Notes under the pieces: model-generated
What the model was told of the DNA's origin: nothing
Database searches by the model: none
Seen by the model: the letters and a program-made list of their open reading frames with translations, nothing else
From: JALHSW01 sp963720675
Lineage (GTDB): Bacteria > Actinomycetota > Acidimicrobiia > IMCC26256 > PALSA-555
Length of the DNA: 64,000 nt
Reading direction: 5' to 3'
Assembly: GCA_963720675.1 (NCBI GenBank)
Contig: CAVRGH010000010.1
Coordinates: 248,001 to 312,000 of the forward strand
Program-made: the position numbers and the translations under genes
Shown: positions 8,311-19,992 of the stretch, piece after piece
Layout: each line of letters starts with the position of its first letter
Position numbering within the stretch: the stretch's first letter is position 1

Positions 8311-9545
8311 TCACGCCGCGTCGGTTCGTCGATCCCTCGACTGTCGTTCCGAGTCGGGCGGCTCCAGCACCCAGGTGCCGTCCTGCTCTCGGCGGAGCGC
8401 CCAGCCGCTGGTCTTGCGGCGGTGGTGCTGGCGGCAGAGGCCGTGGAGGTTGTCGACGTCGGCGTCGCCGCCGGTCGGCGACCGGTCGTTCGTGGTCGAG
8501 CTCGAGCCGGGTGCTGCGGCCGCAGCCACGGATGATGCAGGTGGCGTCGCGGGCCTCGAGCACCTGGGCGAGGCGCCGGGTGACGTCGCGGCGAGGGCGG
8601 GCGAAGGTGCGGACGTCGTGCCCGTCCTCGCACCAGGATCGAGAGGATCCCCTCGCCGAGCAGCTCGCGAGCGTGGGCGACCGGGACCGGCCCGACGCCG
8701 GCGATCTCGCACCGCTCGCCGTCGGCCACGTCACCCGAGACGAATGCAGTGGCGTCGACGTGCAACACGACGTGGTCACGGGTCTTGGCCCGGCCCCGCG
8801 GCTTCCCGGCTGCTGGGACGGCGCCGTCGCGCGTCGCTCGGGCCATGGCGAGCAGACCATCGAAGGCGATGGCGTCGGGTGTGTCCCGCCTGTCCTTCGG
8901 CTGGAGCGAAGCACGGTCCCACGCTGCATCGTCGAACGGCGCGAGGCAGGCCTCGATCTCTGCGCCGAGCGCGACCGGGCCCTGGAGCTGGAGGTTCCAG
9001 ACGCCGTCCCGGGTCACCCAACGGCGCCGGCTCCGCTCGCGGTGGATCTTCGCGGCGCGGGCCTCGGCATCCGCGGCAGTCGCGAGCACCCGGCGCGTCT
9101 CGTCGCGTGCGCTTCGCAGCCCTTCACGCTCTGCGGTGGCGAGCACCCGACGCTCGGCGACTTCGCCGCCCGCGGTCGCTGCGGCGGTGACCTCACGCGC
9201 GGCCGTCAGCGAGAGGGTTCCGCTTCGCAGCGCGTCGTCGGTGGCTCCGCAGTCGGGGAGCGCCTCGGCCACGGCCAGCGCATCGCGTGCAGCGCCGACT
9301 CCGGTGTCGGTGACGTCGGCGAGCCACTCGGCGGGCGTGACCGCTGGCGTGCGTGCCGCGGGGTCGTTGACCCAGACCCCGGTCTCGACGCACCGCTGCG
9401 CGTAGAGCGTGGTCATGGTCGTGCCGAGCCGGGCGATCTCCGCGGCGACGCGCACGCTGGCCAGCGCGTCACGACCCTCGACGCAGCGCGCGTCGAGGTC
9501 ACGCGTGGCCCGGCGCAGCTCGGCGGCGAGATCGTCCAACCTCAT
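8311..9545 (-). pseudogene. DUF222/HNH endonuclease gene with two frameshifts
   Basis: Reading leftward from ATG at 9545, the first frame gives a typical DUF222 domain (MRLDDLAAELRRATRDLD ... RARELLGEG-like ... ILSILV). The homology then jumps frame near 8630 to EDGHDVRTFARPRRDVTR and CIIRGCGRSTRLELDHERPVA, and jumps again near 8473 to GGDADVDNLHGLCRQHHRRKT, which completes the HNH site (C..C, DH, N, H..H) and ends at 8311. Both jumps are in the same direction: each fits one extra base, or two missing bases. Without the shifts the gene would encode about 410 residues. Such genes are multicopy in actinobacteria. Either it is a decayed copy or the assembly has two indels here; the surrounding genes are all intact. 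Confidence 0.75.
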
Positions 9546-9908
9546 GCCGCCACCATGACAGCGGGGTGTGACAGCTACGTCTGCGCACGTTTCCGCAGGT
9601 CAACGGTGTGTCGGCAGTGTTCGATGACGTGTGCTGGACTTGGCGCATGGCTCGGGAGCGCGTTCGATTCCGAGGTGCGCGCGATGCGGCGTACCGCTTC
9701 TGGGGTGAAGAGCACCTGCGGGGTGACGGTGGCGATGCGACGGGCCTCGTGACGCGTGTGCTCCTGCAGACGCTCTGGTACCGCGTCGTCGGAGTCCCGG
9801 TCCGGACGGGAGCGCCGGAGTGAACTGGCGGAGACTCGGACCTGCGTTGCTCACCCCGGCAGAGCCGGGTGAGCGACGCATCCAGTGGGTCGGGGCGGCG
9901 TGGTGGTA
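9546..9908. other. Intergenic region between the HNH pseudogene and pyrR
   Basis: No convincing gene. A 58-codon rightward frame (9647-9823, starting MARERVRFRGARD) is open, but has no recognisable domain and no clear ribosome site, so I do not call it. The region also holds the imperfect inverted repeat at 9844-9879, and it ends at the pyr promoter. Confidence 0.5.
9844..9879. terminator. Long GC-rich hairpin upstream of the pyr promoter
   Basis: The arms at 9844-9860 and 9864-9879 pair almost completely (one mismatch, one bulge) around the loop AGA. There is no T-run, so it may be a terminator isolating the pyr operon from upstream transcription or simply a cruciform-forming repeat. Confidence 0.45.
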
Positions 9909-9914
9909 TACAAT
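9909..9914 (+). promoter_or_regulatory. -10 box of the pyr operon
   Basis: TACAAT (within TATACAAT) at 9909-9914 is close to the sigma-70 consensus. A start about 7 bp downstream, near 9921, would begin the transcript exactly at the foot of the PyrR-binding hairpin. No good -35 hexamer was found in the GC-rich sequence upstream. Confidence 0.6.
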
Positions 9915-9921
9915 GATCTGA

Positions 9922-9952
9922 CCGTGAAGGACGTCCTGTGAGGCGTCTACGG
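9922..9952 (+). promoter_or_regulatory. PyrR-binding RNA hairpin
   Basis: The RNA folds as lower stem CCGU/ACGG (9922-9925 with 9949-9952), a one-sided purine bulge GAA (9926-9928), upper stem GGACG/CGUCU (9929-9933 with 9944-9948) and the terminal loop UCCUGUGAGG (9934-9943). Bases 9932-9945 (CGUCCUGUGAGGCG) match the known PyrR binding-loop consensus ARUCCNGNGAGGYU at 12 of 14 positions, the two differences being a compensated pair. The pyrR ribosome site (GAGG, 9957-9960) lies 5 bases past the stem, so PyrR bound with UMP could block ribosome entry. Mycobacterial pyr operons are known to work this way. Confidence 0.8.
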
Positions 9953-9966
9953 AACTGAGGACGCAA

Positions 9967-10653
9967 ATGCCCGCCGCACCGCGCGCCGGACAACCGAACG
10001 AGGCCACGGCCGCCCCCGACAGCTCGGGAGGCGGCCGTTTCGTGTTCCGGGCCGACGTGCTCGACGCCGACGACCTCCGCCGGGCCCACACCCGCATCGC
10101 CCACGAGATCGTCGAGCGCAACCACGGCGCCGAGCACCTCGTCCTGATCGGGCTCTACACCCGGGGCACCGCGGTCGCCCAGCGCCTGGCCGCGGCGATC
10201 GAGTCCTTCGAGGGCGTCCAGGTGCCGGTGGGAGCGCTCGACGTCGCCTTCTACCGGGACGACATCGCCCTCCGCCCGGTCCAGCCCCTCGGGCCCACGG
10301 AAGTGCCGGTCGACGTGACCGGCCGCACGGTGGTGCTGGTCGACGACGTCCTCTTCACCGGCCGCACCGTCCGGGCCGCGCTCGACGCCCTCACCGAGCT
10401 CGGACGCCCGACGGCGGTCCAGCTGGCGGTGCTGATCGACCGGGGTCACCGGGAGCTCCCGATCCGGGCCGACTTCGTCGGGAAGAACCTCCCGACGAAG
10501 CGGGCCGAGGACGTGCGTGTGCAGCTCACCGAGACCGACGGCGGCACCGACGGCATCGAGCTCTGGGGGCCTGCTGACGGTGGGTCGGCCGATGGTGACG
10601 GAGCCGACAGCGCCCCGGGGGAGTCCGACGAGGCGGGGGAGGCCGGGGCATGA
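9967..10653 (+). CDS. pyrR: Bifunctional pyr operon regulator / uracil phosphoribosyltransferase PyrR
   Basis: 228 residues. PyrR binds pyr mRNA when uridine nucleotides are high and has weak uracil phosphoribosyltransferase activity. The PRPP-binding signature VVLVDDVLFTGRTVRAAL is near residue 122, GLYTRG..VA lies earlier, and VLIDRGHRELPIRADFVGKNLPT is the family C-terminal block. About 20 N-terminal and 35 C-terminal residues are low-complexity additions. It is the first gene of the operon and overlaps pyrB by 4 bp (ATGA). Its own leader carries the PyrR hairpin, so it is probably autoregulated. Confidence 0.95.
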   Translation: MPAAPRAGQPNEATAAPDSSGGGRFVFRADVLDADDLRRAHTRIAHEIVERNHGAEHLVLIGLYTRGTAVAQRLAAAIESFEGVQVPVGALDVAFYRDDIALRPVQPLGPTEVPVDVTGRTVVLVDDVLFTGRTVRAALDALTELGRPTAVQLAVLIDRGHRELPIRADFVGKNLPTKRAEDVRVQLTETDGGTDGIELWGPADGGSADGDGADSAPGESDEAGEAGA

Positions 10654-11603
10654 AGCACCTGCTCTCGATCGACGACCTCGGGCGCGACGGGATCGAGGAG
10701 GTCTGCGACCTCACCGCGTCGTTCCTCGAGGTCACCCAGCGCGAGATCCCGAAGGTGCCGGCGCTGCGCGGCAAGACGGTGGCGTCGGTCTTCTACGAGG
10801 ACTCCACGCGCACCCGGCTCTCGTTCGAGACCGCGGCGAAGCGCCTCTCGGCCGACACGATGACCTTCAGCGTCAGCACCTCCTCGGTGAAGAAGGGCGA
10901 GTCGCTGCGCGACACGGTCCAGACGATCGAGGCGATGGGGGTCGACGCGATGGTCGTGCGCCACTCCTCGGCCGGCGCGCCCCACCGCGTCGCGACGTGG
11001 GTCGACGCCGCGGTGGTCAACGCGGGCGACGGGCGCCACGAGCACCCGACGCAGGCGCTGCTCGACGTCTTCACGATCCGCCAGCACCGCGGCGCCGACC
11101 TCGACGGGGCACGGGTCGCCATCGTCGGCGACGTCCGCCGGTCCCGCGTCGCGCGCAGCGGCGCAAAGGCACTGGCTGCACTCGGCGCCGACGTCACCCT
11201 CGTCGGCCCGCCCACGATGCTGCCCGAGTCGCTCGAGGGATGGCCCGCGACCGCGGTCACCGACCTCGACGACGTGATCGAGAAGCTCGACGTCATCTAC
11301 CTCCTGCGCATCCAGCACGAGCGCAAGGACGCGACGCACTTCCCGTCGCTGCGCGAGTACACGACGCGCTACGGCCTCACGGTGGAGCGTGCTGCCCGCC
11401 TCGCGCCCGACACGCTCGTCATGCACCCCGGCCCGATGAACCGCGGCGTGGAGATCGCGCCCGAGGTCGCCGAGGGCCCCGCGTCGGTGATCACCGAGCA
11501 GGTCGCCAACGGCGTCGCGATCCGCATGGCCGTCCTCTACTCGATGCTGGGAAGTGGGAACTTGGGAACTGGAGCACCTGCAGTCGGAGAGTCGCTTGCC
11601 TGA
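10650..11603 (+). CDS. pyrB: Aspartate carbamoyltransferase, catalytic subunit
   Basis: 317 residues. It joins carbamoyl phosphate and aspartate. The carbamoyl-phosphate loop EDSTRTR is at residues 50-56, the Lys loop SSVKKGES follows, then GDGRHEHPTQALLD and the HPGPMNRGVEI C-terminal motif. No regulatory PyrI gene is adjacent, as expected in actinobacteria. The last 15 or so residues (GSGNLGTGAPAVGES) are low-complexity and overlap the start region of pyrC. Confidence 0.96.
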   Translation: MKHLLSIDDLGRDGIEEVCDLTASFLEVTQREIPKVPALRGKTVASVFYEDSTRTRLSFETAAKRLSADTMTFSVSTSSVKKGESLRDTVQTIEAMGVDAMVVRHSSAGAPHRVATWVDAAVVNAGDGRHEHPTQALLDVFTIRQHRGADLDGARVAIVGDVRRSRVARSGAKALAALGADVTLVGPPTMLPESLEGWPATAVTDLDDVIEKLDVIYLLRIQHERKDATHFPSLREYTTRYGLTVERAARLAPDTLVMHPGPMNRGVEIAPEVAEGPASVITEQVANGVAIRMAVLYSMLGSGNLGTGAPAVGESLA

Positions 11604-12882
11604 GTCGCTGGTCGTGAAGGGCGGTCGGGTCGTCGATGCCACGGGTTCGCGCGAGGCCGACGTGCTGATCGAGGACGGACACGTCGCCGAGGTGGGAGCA
11701 AACCTGCAGGGCGACACCACGCTCGACGCGTCCGGCGCCATCGTGTCACCCGGGCTCGTCGACCTCCACGTGCACCTGCGCGAGCCCGGCGGTGAAGAGG
11801 CCGAGACCATCGAGACTGGTGCACGGGCCGCCGCGCTCGGCGGGTTCACCGCGGTGATCGCGATGCCCAACACCGAGCCTCCGCAGGACGACCCCGCGGT
11901 CGTGAGCTCGGTGCTCGCGAAGGGCGCCCGCTCGCTCTGCGACGTGCACGCGGCCGGCGCGATCACGATCGGGCGCGCCGGGGAAGCCCTCGCGCCGATG
12001 GGCGAGATGCACGCGCTCGGGGTGCGGATCTTCACCGACGACGGTGCGTGCGTCGCGAGCGCCGGCATGATGCGCGCCGCGCTCGAGTACGCCCGATCGC
12101 TCCCGGGCGCGGTGATCGCCCAGCACGCCGAGGACGAGACCCTCGCCACCGGCCACATGCACGAGGGGGAGTGGTCGAGCCGCCTCGGCATCCCCGGGCG
12201 CCCGGCCGCGGCCGAGGAGATCGTGGTCGCGCGCGACTGCCTCCTTGCCGAGCTCACGGGCACCCCCGTCCACTTCCTCCACCTCTCCACCGCCGGCGCG
12301 ATCGAGCTCGTCCGGGCGGCGAAGGCGCGGGGCGTGCGGGTGACCGCGGAGGCCGCGCCGCACCACTTCACGCTCACCGACGCAGCCTGCGAGTCGTTCG
12401 ACCCGCGCTTCAAGGTGAACCCGCCCCTGCGCACTGCCGACGACGTCGCCGCGGTGAAGGCGGGTCTCGCCGACGGCACGATCGACGCGATCGCCACCGA
12501 CCACGCACCGCACCCCACGGAGGCCAAGGAGCGCACCTTCGAGGAGGCGCCGCCGGGGATGCTCGGGGTGGAGACCGCGCTCGCACTCGCGATCACCGAG
12601 CTGGTCGAGCCCGGCGTGCTCACCCTCGACGACGCGCTGGCGCGGCTCTCGTGGGGTCCCGCCGCGATCGCCGGCCTCGACGACCACGGGCAGGCGGTCG
12701 CACCCGGAGCCGTCGCGAACCTGTGCGTGTTCGACCCCGGCGTCGAGTGGACGGTCGACGCCGCGAAGCTCGCGAGTCGCGCGAGCAACACTCCCTACGA
12801 CGGGCGCACGCTGCAGGGCCGTGTGCGCCACACGATCTTGCGCGGCGAACCGGTGGTCGCCGACGGGGAGGCGCGCCGATGA
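11596..12882 (+). CDS. pyrC: Dihydroorotase
   Basis: 428 residues from the chosen TTG start, the usual length of class I enzymes. It cyclises carbamoyl aspartate. Metal-site and substrate motifs are DLHVHLREPG, AMPNTEPP, AEAAPHHF, FKVNPPLR and IATDHAPH. TTG 11596 has GGAGA 6 bp upstream and overlaps the pyrB stop by 8 bp; a GTG at 11554 would add 14 residues (GTWELEHLQ...) with no family support, and GTG 11614 is a third possibility. The stop overlaps carA (ATGA). Confidence 0.93.
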   Translation: MPESLVVKGGRVVDATGSREADVLIEDGHVAEVGANLQGDTTLDASGAIVSPGLVDLHVHLREPGGEEAETIETGARAAALGGFTAVIAMPNTEPPQDDPAVVSSVLAKGARSLCDVHAAGAITIGRAGEALAPMGEMHALGVRIFTDDGACVASAGMMRAALEYARSLPGAVIAQHAEDETLATGHMHEGEWSSRLGIPGRPAAAEEIVVARDCLLAELTGTPVHFLHLSTAGAIELVRAAKARGVRVTAEAAPHHFTLTDAACESFDPRFKVNPPLRTADDVAAVKAGLADGTIDAIATDHAPHPTEAKERTFEEAPPGMLGVETALALAITELVEPGVLTLDDALARLSWGPAAIAGLDDHGQAVAPGAVANLCVFDPGVEWTVDAAKLASRASNTPYDGRTLQGRVRHTILRGEPVVADGEARR

Positions 12883-13985
12883 GGCGCGCCGGCGTCCTCG
12901 TCCTGTCCGACGGCACCAGCTTCGAAGGTGAGCTGGTCGGAGCCGAGGCCGCGGTCGCGGTCGGCGAAGTCGTCTTCAACACCGCGCTCTCGGGCTACCA
13001 GGAGATCATCACCGACCCGTCGTACGCCGGACAGATCATCACGTTCACCTACCCGCACATCGGCAACTACGGCGTCAACGACGACGACGACGAGAGCCGG
13101 CGCCCCTTCTGCCGGGGTGTGATCGTGCGCGACCTCGCGCGGCGACCGAGCAGCTGGCGTGCCCGCGGCGACCTCGAGGACCTGCTCGTGCGCCACGGTG
13201 TTCCCGGCATCACCGGGATCGACACGCGCCGCCTCACGCGGCACCTCCGAAGCGCCGGCGCGCTGCCCGGCGCGTTCGGGGCCGACGAGGCGTCGGCCCG
13301 GGCGGCAGCAACGGGTGCGAGCGGAACCGAGGGGATCGACCTCGTCGCCGAGGTCACGACCGACGCGCCGTACACCGTCGGCGACACCGACGCGCCGTTC
13401 TCGGTGGTCGCGTACGACTTCGGCATCAAGCGCACGATCCTGCGCCACCTCGTCGGGAGCGGCTGCCGCGTCGAGGTGGTGCCCGCGAGCACGACCGCGG
13501 CCGAGGTGCTCGCCCGGCGGCCCGACGGCGTGTTCCTCTCCAACGGTCCCGGCGACCCCGAGGCGGTCACCGGTGCGATCGACGCGATCGGCGGGCTCGT
13601 CGGCGAGGTGCCGGTGTTCGGCATCTGCCTCGGCCACCAGATCCTCGGGCTCGCGGTGGGCGCCGAGAAGCAGCGGCTGCTCTTCGGCCACCACGGCGCG
13701 AACCACCCCGTCCGTCACGAGGCGACCGGGCACGTCGAGATCACCAGTCAGAACCACAACTACGCGATCGCGATCGACTCCCTCGATCGCGCCGAGCTGA
13801 CCCACGTGAACCTGAACGACGGGGTGGTCGAGGGCTTCCGCCTCCTCGACGCCCCCGCGTTCGGTGTGCAGCACCATCCCGAGGCCGGGCCCGGTCCCCA
13901 CGACGCGTCGTACCTGTTCGAGGACTTCACCAGCCTGATGTCGGGTTCCTCCAGGAGCGCCGATCAGAAGACAGGAGGTCGCTGA
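12879..13985 (+). CDS. carA: Carbamoyl phosphate synthase, small (glutaminase) subunit
   Basis: 368 residues. It releases ammonia from glutamine for CarB. The N-terminal CPSase domain (FNTALSGYQEIITDPSYAGQ) is followed by a class I glutamine amidotransferase: nucleophile Cys in FGICLGHQ, and the His-Glu pair in VQHHPEA. It starts in the pyrC stop and lies 2 bp before carB, so both subunits are made together. Carbamoyl phosphate from here also feeds ArgF, encoded about 30 kb away. Confidence 0.96.
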   Translation: MRRAGVLVLSDGTSFEGELVGAEAAVAVGEVVFNTALSGYQEIITDPSYAGQIITFTYPHIGNYGVNDDDDESRRPFCRGVIVRDLARRPSSWRARGDLEDLLVRHGVPGITGIDTRRLTRHLRSAGALPGAFGADEASARAAATGASGTEGIDLVAEVTTDAPYTVGDTDAPFSVVAYDFGIKRTILRHLVGSGCRVEVVPASTTAAEVLARRPDGVFLSNGPGDPEAVTGAIDAIGGLVGEVPVFGICLGHQILGLAVGAEKQRLLFGHHGANHPVRHEATGHVEITSQNHNYAIAIDSLDRAELTHVNLNDGVVEGFRLLDAPAFGVQHHPEAGPGPHDASYLFEDFTSLMSGSSRSADQKTGGR

Positions 13986-13987
13986 CC

Positions 13988-17311
<3,324 letters not shown>

Positions 17312-17324
17312 CGGGGCACCGGTC

Positions 17325-18257
17325 GTGACCACGGACCTGCAGGTCACGCTCGGCGACCTCGTGCTCGACAACCCGATCGTCGCGGCGTCGGGCACGTTCG
17401 GCCACGGCGACGAGGTCGCGCGGCTCTGCGACCCGAGTCGACTCGGTGCGGTCACGACGAAGTCCCAGGCCGCGTTCGAGTGGGCAGGCAACCCGCCGCC
17501 GCGGCTGCATCCCACGGCGGCCGGGATGGTGAACGCGGTGGGGCTGCAGGGCCACGGTGTCGCGCACTGGGTCGCGCACGACCTCCCGCCCCTGCGTGCT
17601 CGCGGCGCGACGGTCTTCGCGTCGATCTGGGGGCACACGGTCGACGACTACGCCGCAGCGGCGGCGCTGCTGGCGCCGGCGGTCGGCGAGCTCGCGGCCG
17701 TCGAGGTGAACCTGAGCTGTCCGAACACGAAGCACGACAGCGTGATCTTCGCCCACGAGGCGGACGCGACCGCCGAGGTGGTGCGGGCGGTCGCGCAGAC
17801 CGGACTCGGACTCCCCGTGCTCGCGAAGCTGAGCGCCGGCGTTGGTGACCTCCCCGTGATCGCCGGGGCCGCGCTCGACGCGGGTGCCGACGGCCTCACG
17901 CTCGTCAACACCGTGCGCGCCTTCCTCGTCGACCCCGAGGCGCGCCGCCCGGTGCTGGGCAGCTCCGGTGGGGGCCTCTCGGGTCCGGCCATCGCACCGA
18001 TCGCGCTCCGGGCGGTGCACGACGTCGGCCGCGCCCATCCCGGCGTCCCGATCGTCGGGACCGGCGGCGTCAGCAACGGCGTCGACGCGGTCCGGATGCT
18101 CCTGGCCGGTGCGTCCGCAGTCGGCGTGGGCACGGCGACCTTCCTGGAGCCCCGGGCCACGCTCCGGATCGTCGACGAGCTGACGCGCTGGTGCGCCAAG
18201 CACGACGTCGACCGGGTCGCGGCCCTCACCGGAGCATTGCAGTGGGACGAGGCATGA
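17325..18257 (+). CDS. pyrD: Dihydroorotate dehydrogenase, class 1B type catalytic subunit
   Basis: 310 residues, FMN-binding TIM barrel. The active-site nucleophile is a cysteine in VEVNLSCPNT, which is the class 1 arrangement; GMVNAVGLQ, LVNTVRAF and GGLSGPAIAPIALRAVHDV match PyrDB of Firmicutes. Class 1B enzymes normally need PyrK (FAD, 2Fe-2S) to pass electrons to NAD, but no pyrK lies between carB and pyrD (13 bp) or elsewhere in the window. Mycobacteria instead use a class 2 enzyme outside this operon. The stop overlaps pyrF (ATGA). Confidence 0.92.
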   Translation: MTTDLQVTLGDLVLDNPIVAASGTFGHGDEVARLCDPSRLGAVTTKSQAAFEWAGNPPPRLHPTAAGMVNAVGLQGHGVAHWVAHDLPPLRARGATVFASIWGHTVDDYAAAAALLAPAVGELAAVEVNLSCPNTKHDSVIFAHEADATAEVVRAVAQTGLGLPVLAKLSAGVGDLPVIAGAALDAGADGLTLVNTVRAFLVDPEARRPVLGSSGGGLSGPAIAPIALRAVHDVGRAHPGVPIVGTGGVSNGVDAVRMLLAGASAVGVGTATFLEPRATLRIVDELTRWCAKHDVDRVAALTGALQWDEA

Positions 18258-18961
18258 GCCCCGAGGCGGTCGATCCTCGGGTGCGGGACCGGCTCGTGCT
18301 GGTGCTCGATGTCGGCGGTCTCGACGAGGCGCTGCCGCTTGCACGTCAGCTGGCTCCGTGGTTCGCGACCGCGAAGGTCGGCTTCGAGCTCTACGCCGAG
18401 GCGGGGCCGGCTGCATTCGACTCGGTGCACGACGTGGGGTTGCGCGTCTTCGCCGACCTGAAGCTCCACGACATCCCCAACACCGTTGGGCGCGCCGCGC
18501 GCACGCTGGGCCGACGGGGCGTCGACTTCTTGAACTTCCATGCCGCGGGCGGCGTCGACATGCTGCGCGCGGGCGTCGATGGGCTCCGCGAGGGCGCGCA
18601 GGAGTCGGGGCACGTGGCCCCGATCGCGCTCGGCGTGACCGTGCTCACGAGCGAGGCCGACACGAGCCAGTTCGCACCGCGCCTGGATGCGGCGAAGCGG
18701 TCGGGCTGCGACGGCGTCGTGTGCTCCGCCTTCGAGATCGCCGCCGCGCGGGACGCCGGTCTGCGCACGATGGTCCCCGGTCTGCGGCTCGCCGGGAGCG
18801 ACGCGAATGACCAGGCGCGCGTCGCGACGCCCGGCGACGCGACCGCGCGCGGCGCCGACTGGCTCGTGATCGGCCGAACCGTCACCGCAGCCGACGACCC
18901 CGAGGCCGCCGCGGCCCGGGTCGCGGCCGAAGTCGCCGACGCGCTCGACGCCGGGAGCTGA
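18254..18961 (+). CDS. pyrF: Orotidine 5'-phosphate decarboxylase
   Basis: 235 residues, TIM barrel. It makes UMP from OMP, the final step of the pathway. The signature FADLKLHDIPNTV supplies the catalytic Lys and Asp; VLDVGGLDEAL, the PGLRLAG loop and the GADWLVIGRTVTAADDP phosphate-binding end match group I enzymes (the mycobacterial PyrF belongs to a different, longer subgroup). It is the last pyr gene and overlaps pyrD by 4 bp. Confidence 0.95.
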   Translation: MSPEAVDPRVRDRLVLVLDVGGLDEALPLARQLAPWFATAKVGFELYAEAGPAAFDSVHDVGLRVFADLKLHDIPNTVGRAARTLGRRGVDFLNFHAAGGVDMLRAGVDGLREGAQESGHVAPIALGVTVLTSEADTSQFAPRLDAAKRSGCDGVVCSAFEIAAARDAGLRTMVPGLRLAGSDANDQARVATPGDATARGADWLVIGRTVTAADDPEAAAARVAAEVADALDAGS

Positions 18962-19012
18962 CACCGGACGCGGGCCCCGACGCGGGCCCGTGTCGTCCGC
19001 GCGGCCCGTCGG

Positions 19013-19018
19013 TATGCT
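19013..19018 (+). promoter_or_regulatory. -10 box of mihF, probably leaderless
   Basis: TATGCT at 19013-19018 is followed by 7 bp and ATG 19026, so transcription would start at the start codon. The 64-bp gap after pyrF contains two near-copies of CGCGGGCCC, which may act as a weak terminator for the pyr operon. Confidence 0.5.
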
Positions 19019-19025
19019 GCGGCCG

Positions 19026-19349
19026 ATGCCTCTGCCGCCGGCCCTCACCCCCGATCAGCGCCGCGCCGCGCTGGAGAAGGCCGCGATGGCGAGGCGGGTG
19101 CGGGCCGAGGTGAAGGAGCAGCTCAAGGCGGAGCAGCTCACCCTGAGCGAGCTCCTCGACCGTTCGGACTCCGACGACGTGCTCGCCAAGCTCAAGGTCG
19201 TCAGCATGCTGGAGTCCATGCCCAACACCGGCAAGGTCAAGGCCCGGCGGCTCATGCGCGACCTCGACATCAGCGAGAGCCGTCGCCTCCGGGGGTTGGG
19301 TCCGAACCAGCGCAAGAAGCTGCTCGAGCACTTCGGTTCCCGACCCTGA
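19026..19349 (+). CDS. mihF: Actinobacterial integration host factor (mIHF/sIHF)
   Basis: 107 residues, helical and basic. This small nucleoid protein bends DNA and is unrelated to HU-type IHF. The motifs LTPDQRRAALEKAAMARRVRAE, the SMLESMPNTGKVKARRLM helix-two-turn-helix segment and RRLRGLGPNQRKKLLEHFG are those of mycobacterial mIHF. ATG 19026 matches homologue starts; ATG 19014 would add MLRP. It precedes gmk and rpoZ exactly as in Mycobacterium and Streptomyces. Confidence 0.94.
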   Translation: MPLPPALTPDQRRAALEKAAMARRVRAEVKEQLKAEQLTLSELLDRSDSDDVLAKLKVVSMLESMPNTGKVKARRLMRDLDISESRRLRGLGPNQRKKLLEHFGSRP

Positions 19350-19909
19350 GCGTCCTGGTCGTCGTCGCGGGCCCGTCCGGCACCGGCAAGGGCACGGTGC
19401 TCAAGGAGCTCTTGGCCCGCGAGCCGAACCTCTGGTTCTCGGTCTCGGCCACCGACCGTGCCCCGCGTCCCGGCGAGGTCGACGGCAGGGACTACCGGTT
19501 CGTGAGCCCCGAGGAGTTCCGCCAGCTGCGGGAGGACGGTGGATTCCTCGAGTGGTTCGACGTGTACGGCGACCTGAAGGGCACGCCTCGGGCGCCGGTC
19601 GAGAAGCACCTGGCCGCCGGCGACGACGTGCTCCTCGAGGTCGACGTGCAGGGTGCCCTCGCGGTGCGGGACGCGCTGCCGGACGCGCTGCTGATCTTCC
19701 TCCGGCCGCCCTCGCGCGAGGTCCAGCGGGCGCGCCTGCTGGAGCGGGACCCGAGGGCGGACGCCGCCGACCTCGAGCGGCGCTTGGCCGAAGCCGACGC
19801 CGAGGAGGCCCGGGCGGCCGAGTTCGACGCCGTCGTGGTGAACGACGACCTCGAGCGAGCCGTGGGGGAGATCCAACGGATCGTCGACCAGCGCCGCGGT
19901 CGGCGCTGA
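19346..19909 (+). CDS. gmk: Guanylate kinase with a probable CTG start
   Basis: 187 residues. It makes GDP from GMP. The P-loop AGPSGTGKGT begins only 8 residues into the frame, so the start must be upstream of it; no ATG, GTG or TTG exists in frame between there and well inside mihF. CTG 19346, which overlaps the mihF stop (CTGA), gives SVLVVVAGPSG, the right length for the family. GTG 19397 would delete the P-loop. Other motifs: the GMP-binding SVSATDRAPRPGEVDGRDYRF, and EWFDVYGDLKGTPRAPVE. Confidence 0.93.
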   Translation: MSVLVVVAGPSGTGKGTVLKELLAREPNLWFSVSATDRAPRPGEVDGRDYRFVSPEEFRQLREDGGFLEWFDVYGDLKGTPRAPVEKHLAAGDDVLLEVDVQGALAVRDALPDALLIFLRPPSREVQRARLLERDPRADAADLERRLAEADAEEARAAEFDAVVVNDDLERAVGEIQRIVDQRRGRR

Positions 19910-19992
19910 ACGGCGACCCGCCACGGACCCGTTGCGGTCACCGAGGCCCGAGCTGCCGTCCGGCGAGGTACGGCTTCGCGGCCCGACTCGGT

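Noticed and set aside
8292..9752. Rightward 486-codon frame over the HNH locus
   Set aside because: It is the opposite strand of the DUF222/HNH sequence, which shows clear homology leftward; no motif in the rightward reading.
9647..9823. Possible 58-residue protein upstream of pyrR
   Set aside because: No family, no convincing ribosome site and no context; kept only as a note in the intergenic entry.
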